Positions 1 to 6,502 of a DNA stretch of 26,631 nucleotides are shown piece by piece. The stretch is from an uncultured Bacilli bacterium (lineage in GTDB: Bacteria > Bacillota_I > Bacilli_A > RF39 > UBA660): NCBI GenBank assembly GCA_910578855.1, contig CAJTRV010000015.1, positions 1 through 26,631 of the forward strand. Reading direction: 5' to 3'. Positions within the stretch are counted from its first letter, which is position 1. The number at the start of each line of letters is the position of its first letter. The notes under the pieces were generated by a model. That model was not told the DNA's origin, did not search any database, and saw only the letters and a program-made list of their open reading frames with translations. The position numbers and the translations under genes are program-made.

Positions 1-77
1 TGTATTGTTTTTTGATACCTTTTTCTATTATAAGGTGTTTTTTTCTTGTTTTTTTTATTATGCACTTTCCTTATATA

Positions 78-110
78 CAAAAAAATGTATAACTTTTCTA
101 AGTTATACAT
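78..110 (-). terminator. Intrinsic terminator of the leftward gene at 143-874
   Basis: A perfect 9-bp stem (85-93 with 102-110, 8-nt loop) is followed on the minus strand by a run of seven T. It lies about 33 bp past the stop codon of the leftward gene. The remaining bases 1-77 are T-rich and hold nothing I can name. Confidence 0.8.
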
Positions 111-142
111 CAACTTTTGAAATTACTTTAAATTATTCTAGT

Positions 143-874
143 TTAATTGTATAAAACATGTGTTTTATTCTCTAATAAAAAATCTTTAATTGCCTCAATC
201 CATTTAATATTAGAAATCGTCCGGCAGGGATTAGAACGACCACATTGATAATTTAGTCTACCAATCTCGCGAGGAAGATAAGAAAGAGAAAAATCAAAAC
301 TATTTTCTGCACTCATCGTCTTATCATCGCAATTGATAGCAACCACTTCAGTATCCAAATCCAATTGATCTTGATGTTCTAATAGAAAATAAGCCCCTGC
401 ATATAATTGCATCTCAAAAGCAACTGCGATTGCATTTCCATAATACCCACTTGGTAATGGCATCCAAACATTTCCTGTCGTATTGACAAATTGTAACAGA
501 TCTTGGGTATGCGCTTGACTAGAAACACGCCCATATCTTCTAAGATAGAATACCAAGGTTGCAAACTGTAAATAGGCATTGCGATCATTTATAGAACATT
601 CTTTTAAGGGCGATAATTGCGATTGCCACCTAAATTGGGATGAACATAATAAGGTAACCACATCATCATAACCCATCATTGTTGCTAGTGCCAATGCATC
701 ACCATACTGTCCATTTGGAAGAGGAATTTCTTCACCTATTAAGTATTGTTTAATATATTGAATGATTTTTTCACCATTCGCTTGATTAGAATTATATATA
801 TAACTTTGAAATAATTGAATTAAAGTGGCCAAAGTAAAATAACGTTCTTTTTCTCGTTCCATTATCGATTCCAT
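143..874 (-). CDS. Hypothetical protein with two tandem ~88-residue modules
   Basis: I do not recognise this 243-residue protein; it shows no signal peptide or membrane segment. It contains an internal duplication. Residues about 12-76 (YFTLATL..., PLPNGQYGDALALA) resemble residues about 101-165 (YLQFATL..., PLPSGYYGNAIAVA), an offset of 88-89 residues. Each module starts with a helix, has a P-L-P-x-G-x-Y-G turn and then an Ala-rich helix pair reminiscent of ankyrin-like folds. The last ~65 residues are not repeated and carry a C-x8-C-x4-C pattern of cysteines without an obvious zinc motif. The start is chosen by AGAGGTGG seven bases upstream. It is transcribed alone, divergent from the Sua5 gene. 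Cytoplasmic location and a binding role are inference only. Confidence 0.7.
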   Translation of the reverse strand: MESIMEREKERYFTLATLIQLFQSYIYNSNQANGEKIIQYIKQYLIGEEIPLPNGQYGDALALATMMGYDDVVTLLCSSQFRWQSQLSPLKECSINDRNAYLQFATLVFYLRRYGRVSSQAHTQDLLQFVNTTGNVWMPLPSGYYGNAIAVAFEMQLYAGAYFLLEHQDQLDLDTEVVAINCDDKTMSAENSFDFSLSYLPREIGRLNYQCGRSNPCRTISNIKWIEAIKDFLLENKTHVLYN

Positions 875-901
875 AGATTACCACCTCTTGATTTACGAGA
901 T

Positions 902-910
902 ATTATAGCA
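902..910 (-). promoter_or_regulatory. Extended -10 promoter of the leftward hypothetical gene
   Basis: On the minus strand TGCTATAAT (TGn extended -10) lies 28 bp before the start codon at 874. No convincing -35 box is present, as is usual for extended -10 promoters. Confidence 0.6.
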
Positions 911-951
911 CATTCCTACTATTTTTCCTATCATTTTTTTAAAATTCGTTG

Positions 952-957
952 TATAAT
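952..957 (+). promoter_or_regulatory. -10 box of the Sua5 gene, giving a very short leader
   Basis: TATAAT at 952-957 predicts transcription starting near 963-965. That leaves only about a dozen bases before the ATG at 976, just enough to carry the AGGTGAG ribosome binding site at 965-971. The -35 region is poor. This argues against the in-frame TTG at 949 and ATG at 958 as translation starts, since they overlap or touch the -10 box. Confidence 0.55.
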
Positions 958-975
958 ATGGCTCAGGTGAGTATT

Positions 976-2001
976 ATGACAACATTATATGATTGGAAGA
1001 AAACAATAAAACAAGCGGAATTAGACCAAGTTTCTGAACTATTACAGGCTGGAAAACTCGTCATTTTCCCAACCGAAACAGTCTATGGAATTGGAGCGAA
1101 TGCATATAACAAAAACGCCGTCGAGCAAATCTTTACAGCCAAAGGGCGGGCCAATGATAACCCTTTGATTGTTCATATCGCTGATTTTTCTGATTTAGAA
1201 GCCATTACCGAACCTGCTACAGCAATGGAACAAGCACTTATGGATGCCTTTATGCCTGGTCCATTTACCTTAATATTAAAAAAGAAGGCAATGATCCCTG
1301 ATAACGTCTCAGCCGGACTCGATACCATTGGGGTTCGAATGCCAGCTAATCCCATTGCCCATGCTCTTATTCAAGCAGCCAAGATTCCAATCGCTGCCCC
1401 AAGTGCGAATCTATCTGGTCGACCTAGTGGTACAAGAGTAGCTGATATCTATGATGAATTTGATGGAAACGTTGCTGCCATCATCGATGGTGGTGATACA
1501 GAAATCGGAATCGAATCTACTGTTGTCAAAGTAATTGATGGGATTCCAACAATCTTAAGGCCAGGAAAAGTAACGCCAATGGATATAAAAGAAGTGGTTG
1601 GCGTGGTCAAAATTGATGAACATATTTTTAAAAAAACAGAAGGAATCGTTGCTAGTCCGGGAATGAAATACAAGCACTATGCACCCCAAAGTAATTGTTT
1701 GCTCGTTTATAGCGATGATGAAGAGATGCAAATTGCTCTTGTCAATGAACACCTTGTACCCAATACGATTGTCATTGGCTTTGAAGAACATCGAAATCGG
1801 ATTCGCTGCCATCAATTTTATGCCTATGGTCATAAGGGTCACGAAGAAGAAATCTCTCATTCTATCTTTCAACTCTTACGACAAGTTGATCAACAACATC
1901 CGGCTAAAATTATCATCGAAGGAGTGAAAAAAGAAGGATTGGGCCTTGCCATTATGAACCGCTTAATTCGTGCTGCTAGCTATCAATATATCGAAAAATA
2001 A
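976..2001 (+). CDS. ywlC: L-threonylcarbamoyladenylate synthase (Sua5/YwlC, two-domain)
   Basis: Sua5-type enzymes make threonylcarbamoyl-AMP from threonine, bicarbonate and ATP, the first step of the t6A37 modification of ANN-decoding tRNAs, in the cytoplasm. Visible motifs are the YrdC-fold FPTETVYGIGANA (about residues 31-43), K-x-R with KGRANDNPLIVHI (56-68), APSANLSGRPSGT and the STVV/LRPG end of the catalytic domain. An additional C-terminal Sua5 domain of about 120 residues follows a linker with the usual SPGMKYKHYAP motif. Length (341 residues) fits the two-domain YwlC/Sua5 form, not the short TsaC form. Start set at ATG 976 because AGGTGAG precedes it at normal spacing; the reading frame is open from 949. 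The gene converges on the permease gene and ends in a shared terminator. In the family it works with TsaB, TsaD and TsaE, none of which is in this window. Confidence 0.93.
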   Translation: MTTLYDWKKTIKQAELDQVSELLQAGKLVIFPTETVYGIGANAYNKNAVEQIFTAKGRANDNPLIVHIADFSDLEAITEPATAMEQALMDAFMPGPFTLILKKKAMIPDNVSAGLDTIGVRMPANPIAHALIQAAKIPIAAPSANLSGRPSGTRVADIYDEFDGNVAAIIDGGDTEIGIESTVVKVIDGIPTILRPGKVTPMDIKEVVGVVKIDEHIFKKTEGIVASPGMKYKHYAPQSNCLLVYSDDEEMQIALVNEHLVPNTIVIGFEEHRNRIRCHQFYAYGHKGHEEEISHSIFQLLRQVDQQHPAKIIIEGVKKEGLGLAIMNRLIRAASYQYIEK

Positions 2002-2030
2002 ACATGATCTAACCAGGGTCATGTTTATTT
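1996..2030. terminator. Bidirectional terminator between Sua5 and permease genes
   Basis: A perfect 12-bp inverted repeat (1996-2007 with 2019-2030, 11-nt loop) overlaps the Sua5 stop codon. The A-rich left arm gives a U-tract for the leftward transcript. Both convergent genes end at it. Confidence 0.8.
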
Positions 2031-2047
2031 GTACCAAAAGAAAAGAA

Positions 2048-4663
2048 CTAAATGTTCTCTTCCCGAATCGCTTCTAAAATATTTTCATGACGCATCTTTC
2101 TAGTTGAGTAAATCGTTGTAAGAAGTACAATTCCAAAAGCGAATAGAATCGCGACCATTACTGCTCCCCATGGAATTAATAAATGCGGAATACTCATTGT
2201 CGATCCCATAGCATTATGAACCAAGTATAAAACAACAAGGGATACTGGCAAAGAATAAATGAATGCTTTCCCAACAAAGAAGAGACTTTCAAACCATAAT
2301 ATTTTTTTGAAGCCCATTGGCGTTAGACCAACACTTCTAAGCATTGCGAATTCTTTCTTACGAAGAGCTAGTGACGTACTAATTGTATTGAACACGCTTG
2401 TCACACCAATTAATGTTACCAGGGCAATAAATCCATATAAAAGGATTTTAATAACAAGTATCATATTCCGAACCATTTTCTGCTCTTCTACCACATTATA
2501 ATAATTAAGACTAGATAGGCGATTCGCATCCTTTAGTTTTTCCATCGTTTGATCAAATTTCTTTGTATCATTTAATGAAACATAAACAACGGCAACTTGA
2601 CCAATATGATAGCCACCATTTGTTTGCAACTGTTGCGAAAGATCCATATATTCATTATAAATCCGTTCTGGTAACACCACAACAATATTCCCTTCGGTCG
2701 TATTTACTTCAAGACCAAATGGTACTTGATCTGTCTCATAGAAATTCTCAAGCGTAATTCCTTTTAGATCATCTTCCCTCGTAGTATCATAGTAGATGGT
2801 CCATGATGATAAATTGGCTAAATCGAGAACCGGTCCTTTGTATGTCTTACGATTCTGTTCTTGATCAAAATAAGTCGTTGTCGTCGTATTAATAATAATT
2901 GGCCTCTCTTCAGTTAAACCAATCGCCTTTTGGTAAGCCTGATAATCAGTCTCTTTCATTTTAACTAACGTAACAGAGTCATAAGGATACTCAGTATTAC
3001 TTTCAATTGCCTTGGCAAAGACCTTGCGATATTGCTGATGATATTGCCCGTTCGTTAATTTTTGGGTCTCACTATATTGTGTAAAATACATGCTACTCTG
3101 TTTCACACTTGGATCACGCCGAATCGTATCTGATACATCAATCAGACTCTTCGTACTCCGATCATGTAAATTAACAACCGCATCATATTTCGTGACCGGG
3201 GCTACGGTATCACTACCATATAGTCCATAGTTTAAAATTCCCGAAAAAGAAATAAATAAGACAATACTGATAAAAAGTGATACAACAGTAATACGATATT
3301 TTTTCTTATTTCGCTTGATATTTTTAAGTGCGATATCGCCCTCAATCCCAAAGAACTTGTGAACCAAGCGATTGGTCTTTACCTTCTTTCCTTTTAACTT
3401 AATATCATCATTTTGGCGAATCGCCGCAATTGGGGTAACCTTACTAGCTCGAGCGGCGGGTAGATAAGCTGAAACAAAGATGACAATCACCATAAAGATG
3501 ATCGGAATCAAAACAAAAATTGGTATCACAACCAGACGTAATTGTAGATCCATCATATTACCAGCTAGATGATTGATAATACGAATTACAATATCTATTC
3601 CAATATATCCTGACAAAATCCCAATTGGAATGGCAATCACCGAAATCAATAAGGCTTCATAAAAGACGGTATAACGTAATTGTTTGGCCGTTGCTCCAAT
3701 ACTAGAGAACAATCCAAATTGTTTTTTTCGTTCCATAACTGAAATATTAAAGGAATTATAAATTACAATAATACAAGCAATCGATACAAGTGTTAACATA
3801 ATAACAATAACCTGTACCATCATCGAATTATAATTGCCATGGCGTCCCTGTCCTAAGACATTTAGTAAAGATGTATTATACTCTAGATCAGCATAATAAG
3901 TACTTCCGTCATCATCACGGAATGTTTCTTTTTTTAACTCACGGGCAATTTTTTCTGTTTTGGAAATGATCTTTTGATTTGAATGGAACGTAAGATAAGC
4001 CGAGATATGATCTTGCTTTGTTACGCCAGTCTTTGTATAAAAACTATAACCAGGACTATCATATTTTAATAAATTATTATTCTCATAAAAGCCAACAACT
4101 TGATAAGTTTTGGTCTCTGTTTTACGGAACGATTCAGTCCCCTTCTCGTTATCAACTGGTTGCTCATCCATAATAACCTGATTGTCAATTCGACGTTCCC
4201 CCAGTTGAATGGTAATCGTATCATTTAAACGATATGGGGTATCTAAAAGGTGATTATAATAACTTGGCAATAAAATCTCTGTATCCGTAACAGGATAGCG
4301 TCCCCGTTCCAAAGTCATCTGCTTATAATAAGCATCATTGGCATTTTTCAAAATGACATAAGGTAATACTTCTACATCTGTTTCCACCGATGCATAACTA
4401 AGAATTTGCTCATATAAGACCTGTTTCACATTGACATTTTGATCGAGCAGGTGATACTGATCCCCTTTCACGTTACGAATGATCGCATGATGAGAACCAT
4501 TGTATTTCATTGTTGAATGTAAGATATTATCATAAACACTAGAGAATAATAAGCCAACTCCCATCATAAGAGCACAGGATAAAATGACTCCTATAATCGT
4601 TACAATCGTCCGGCGTTTATTCATTTTTAAGTGTTTAACCGTTAACCTATTTAGTATATTCAT
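2048..4663 (-). CDS. Fused double-FtsX ABC transporter permease (MacB/LolCE-like)
   Basis: An 871-residue membrane protein built from two similar halves. Each half has one membrane helix, a large outside domain, and an FtsX domain of three helices. Half one: helix about 17-42, outside domain about 43-280, FtsX helices about 282-410 with VMERKKQFGLFSSIGATAKQ. Half two: helix about 455-480, outside domain to about 735, FtsX helices 736-860 with LALRKKEFAMLRSVGLTPMG. The RKKxF-x3-SxG box is the coupling-helix region that touches the ATPase. This is the type VII (mechanotransmission) class, which works on substrates outside the membrane rather than pumping from the cytosol. It starts one base after the stop of its ATPase gene, with GGTGAAG as ribosome binding site, so the pair is translationally coupled. 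The substrate is unknown; lipoprotein, peptide or antimicrobial handling is possible. Confidence 0.88.
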   Translation of the reverse strand: MNILNRLTVKHLKMNKRRTIVTIIGVILSCALMMGVGLLFSSVYDNILHSTMKYNGSHHAIIRNVKGDQYHLLDQNVNVKQVLYEQILSYASVETDVEVLPYVILKNANDAYYKQMTLERGRYPVTDTEILLPSYYNHLLDTPYRLNDTITIQLGERRIDNQVIMDEQPVDNEKGTESFRKTETKTYQVVGFYENNNLLKYDSPGYSFYTKTGVTKQDHISAYLTFHSNQKIISKTEKIARELKKETFRDDDGSTYYADLEYNTSLLNVLGQGRHGNYNSMMVQVIVIMLTLVSIACIIVIYNSFNISVMERKKQFGLFSSIGATAKQLRYTVFYEALLISVIAIPIGILSGYIGIDIVIRIINHLAGNMMDLQLRLVVIPIFVLIPIIFMVIVIFVSAYLPAARASKVTPIAAIRQNDDIKLKGKKVKTNRLVHKFFGIEGDIALKNIKRNKKKYRITVVSLFISIVLFISFSGILNYGLYGSDTVAPVTKYDAVVNLHDRSTKSLIDVSDTIRRDPSVKQSSMYFTQYSETQKLTNGQYHQQYRKVFAKAIESNTEYPYDSVTLVKMKETDYQAYQKAIGLTEERPIIINTTTTTYFDQEQNRKTYKGPVLDLANLSSWTIYYDTTREDDLKGITLENFYETDQVPFGLEVNTTEGNIVVVLPERIYNEYMDLSQQLQTNGGYHIGQVAVVYVSLNDTKKFDQTMEKLKDANRLSSLNYYNVVEEQKMVRNMILVIKILLYGFIALVTLIGVTSVFNTISTSLALRKKEFAMLRSVGLTPMGFKKILWFESLFFVGKAFIYSLPVSLVVLYLVHNAMGSTMSIPHLLIPWGAVMVAILFAFGIVLLTTIYSTRKMRHENILEAIREENI

Positions 4664-4664
4664 C

Positions 4665-5345
4665 TTACTTCACCACTTCATCAGCAATGATTTTTCCATC
4701 ATCAATCGTAATAATCCGATCAGCATGCATTGCTAGTTCATGATCATGCGTAATCATAATAATAGTCTGCTTATACTTCTGATTTGATAATTTTAATAAA
4801 TTGATAATCTCGGCTCCCGCTTTACTATCCAAATTTCCCGTTGGTTCATCACAAAGTAATAAACTTGGGCGATTCATTAGCGCTCTTCCAATTGATACCC
4901 GTTGTTGTTGCCCACCAGATAATTCATTTGGTAAATGCTTGATCCGATTCTTTAATCCTAAAATATCAATCAACTCATTCAAATAGACTTGATCAACTTT
5001 TTTATTATCTAATAAGATGGGCAAACTCATATTTTCTTCGACGTTTAAAATAGGAATTAGATTATAGAATTGATAAATTAACCCAACTTCCCTTCTTCGA
5101 AATATCGCTAGTGAGTTTTCATTTAATTTACAAATATTATCCCCATTGACATAGACACTTCCAGCAGTCGGTTGATCAACAGCTCCTAAAATATGTAATA
5201 ACGTCGACTTTCCACTTCCACTTGTTCCAACCACTGCAACAAACTCGCCCTTCTCGACTGAAAAACTTACATCATCCAAAGCCCGAACCAGGGTGTTTCC
5301 AGTTCCATATGTTTTACTTAAATGCTCTACTCGTAATAATTCCAT
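4665..5345 (-). CDS. ABC transporter ATPase (LolD/MacB family), second cassette
   Basis: A 226-residue ATPase that powers the adjacent double-FtsX permease. It has Walker A GTSGSGKST (40-48), Q-loop Q92, signature LSGGQ (142-146), Walker B LLLCDE (162-167), the LolD-type EPTGNLD D-loop and switch H200, so it should be fully active. The frame is open upstream to 5378, but AGGAGGAG sits just before the ATG at 5345 and the upstream stretch overlaps a separate 35-residue gene, so 5345 is chosen. It differs from the two ATPases of the first cassette, which resemble each other more closely (ILGPSG Walker A, PTGALDE). It forms an operon with the small gene upstream and the permease downstream. Confidence 0.93.
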   Translation of the reverse strand: MELLRVEHLSKTYGTGNTLVRALDDVSFSVEKGEFVAVVGTSGSGKSTLLHILGAVDQPTAGSVYVNGDNICKLNENSLAIFRRREVGLIYQFYNLIPILNVEENMSLPILLDNKKVDQVYLNELIDILGLKNRIKHLPNELSGGQQQRVSIGRALMNRPSLLLCDEPTGNLDSKAGAEIINLLKLSNQKYKQTIIMITHDHELAMHADRIITIDDGKIIADEVVK

Positions 5346-5356
5346 TTCTTCTCCTC

Positions 5357-5464
5357 CTATGATATATAATAGATCCATTCACTCATGACGAGAAACCCAA
5401 CAACCAAGAGTGTAATTAAACCCATTATAACATGTTCTAATGTTTGTGAACTTATTTTTTTCAT
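5357..5464 (-). CDS. 35-residue single-span membrane peptide heading the ABC cassette
   Basis: A short gene, easily missed at 36 codons. It starts with ATG at 5464 behind a good TGAGGTGA site and a TATAAT -10 box, and stops 11 bp before the ATPase start, the stop lying next to the ATPase AGGAGGAG site. The peptide begins MKKISSQTLEHVIM, has one hydrophobic span of about 15-20 residues (GLITLLVVGFLVM) and ends SEWIYYIS. A short basic N-terminus and an acidic/aromatic end suggest a small integral membrane protein with its N-terminus inside. No family is recognised. The position suggests a regulator or accessory subunit of the ABC transporter, or a translated leader. The strong translation signals favour a real peptide. 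Confidence 0.7.
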   Translation of the reverse strand: MKKISSQTLEHVIMGLITLLVVGFLVMSEWIYYIS

Positions 5465-5482
5465 GAATCACCTCACAACATC

Positions 5483-5528
5483 ATTATACTTCTATCGTAT
5501 TACAATTTAGTGACAATTAGTGTTACAA
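5483..5528 (-). promoter_or_regulatory. Promoter of the second ABC cassette with three direct repeats
   Basis: On the minus strand TATAAT (5483-5488) lies 19 bp before the 35-residue gene. The -35 region is non-consensus. It is covered by three TTGTMA units (TTGTAA 5500-5505, TTGTCA 5511-5516, TTGTAA 5523-5528) spaced 11 and 12 bp, about one helix turn. This is the layout expected of an OmpR-family activator site, and the response regulator encoded at 11102-11782 is the nearest candidate (inference). Confidence 0.5.
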
Positions 5529-5767
5529 ATTCGTCACTTTTACCATTCACGATCATACGATTGAAACTTACAAGTCATTATGTGATTCACTGATAACGAT
5601 ATTTAATGTTTCATTAAAGCCGAATGAAAGTTCCATCTCCAAATGAACTCAAAACAATGATCCCCTTATAAATCATCCATTCATTCTATCTTAGAACAAA
5701 TTAAAAACCGATAAAATCAATTATGATCCTATCGATTTGATAATAAAACTAACTAAAATATGGTTAT
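5529..5767. other. Gap between the two ABC cassettes, no gene seen
   Basis: The gene-free stretch between the 35-residue gene (starting at 5464) and the ATPase stop at 5789 is about 324 bp. Its left end holds the promoter and repeats, its right end a hairpin. The middle is AT-rich with stops in all frames and no RNA gene I can recognise. Confidence 0.6.
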
Positions 5768-5789
5768 AATTACAAAGCTAGTTGTAATT
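5768..5789 (-). terminator. Hairpin at the end of the first ABC cassette (weak terminator or operator)
   Basis: A perfect 8-bp stem (5768-5775 with 5782-5789, loop AGCTAG) overlaps the stop codon of the last ATPase gene. The following minus-strand bases are only moderately T-rich, so termination may be partial. The arms contain TTACAA/TTGTAA, the same half-site as the repeats at 5500-5528. Confidence 0.4.
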
Positions 5790-6493
5790 TACCCCCAACT
5801 AATATCTTTGGGCTTCGTTCGTTTTTTATTTCTCGTTTGAGAGGCAATTTCTCCACTATTCATCCGAATAACCCGGTCCCCAATCGCGGCAATTCCCGGA
5901 TTATGGGTGACAATGAGCATCGTCGTTCCGTAGGTTTCATTCGCTTCAATTAAGGACTGCAACACTTTTTTTCCCGTTACTTCATCAAGCGCACCTGTCG
6001 GTTCATCACAAAACATCACATCTGGTTTTTTAGCAAGCGCCCGAGCAATCGATACCCGTTGTTGCTCACCACCAGATAACTCATGCATGTATTTATGTTT
6101 ATGCTTTGTAAGTCCTACGGTCTTAATAATATCGTTGACATCGGCCTTTGTTTTTCCAAGCTTTGCTCCTACCAAAATATTTTCATATACATTCAAATGT
6201 TCCAATAAATTATAAGTTTGAAAGATAAAGCCAAGATGTTCTTTTCGGAAATTTGTTACTCCACGGTCACTCATCTTGGTAATATTTTTCCCTTGATAGG
6301 TGATCGTTCCTTTGGTAACGGTATCTAAACCAGATAAACAGTTTAGTAAAGTGGTCTTTCCCCCACCACTTGGTCCTAGGATTACGACGATTTCTCCTTC
6401 CTCGATATCCAAACTAACATTCGAAAGAGCATGAGTTGGAATTTTCCCAGCATAATATGTCTTATAGACATGTTTCATTTCAATTAATTTCAT
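5789..6493 (-). CDS. ABC transporter ATPase, distal member of the first cassette
   Basis: A 234-residue LolD/MacB-type ATPase. Motifs: Walker A GPSGGGKTT (40-48), Q-loop Q92, signature LSGGE (139-143), Walker B VMFCDE (159-164), D-loop PTGALDE, switch H197. All catalytic residues are present. It is clearly paralogous to the ATPase at 9130-9837 (shared GEIVVILGPSG, LGFIFQ-x-YNL, CDEPTGALDE-x-TGKKVL, IVTHNP-x-IA and a C-terminal Trp-small residue), so the two bracket one permease gene. The AGGAGG site overlaps the upstream permease stop codon, so it is translated as part of the same operon. The pair may form a heterodimer on the fused permease, with LSGGE against LSGGQ as the signature difference; this is inference. 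Confidence 0.93.
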   Translation of the reverse strand: MKLIEMKHVYKTYYAGKIPTHALSNVSLDIEEGEIVVILGPSGGGKTTLLNCLSGLDTVTKGTITYQGKNITKMSDRGVTNFRKEHLGFIFQTYNLLEHLNVYENILVGAKLGKTKADVNDIIKTVGLTKHKHKYMHELSGGEQQRVSIARALAKKPDVMFCDEPTGALDEVTGKKVLQSLIEANETYGTTMLIVTHNPGIAAIGDRVIRMNSGEIASQTRNKKRTKPKDISWG

Positions 6494-6502
6494 GATATCC
6501 TC

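Noticed and set aside
1555..1872. 105-codon leftward open frame opposite the Sua5 gene
   Set aside because: Antisense to a conserved enzyme, no promoter or ribosome binding site.
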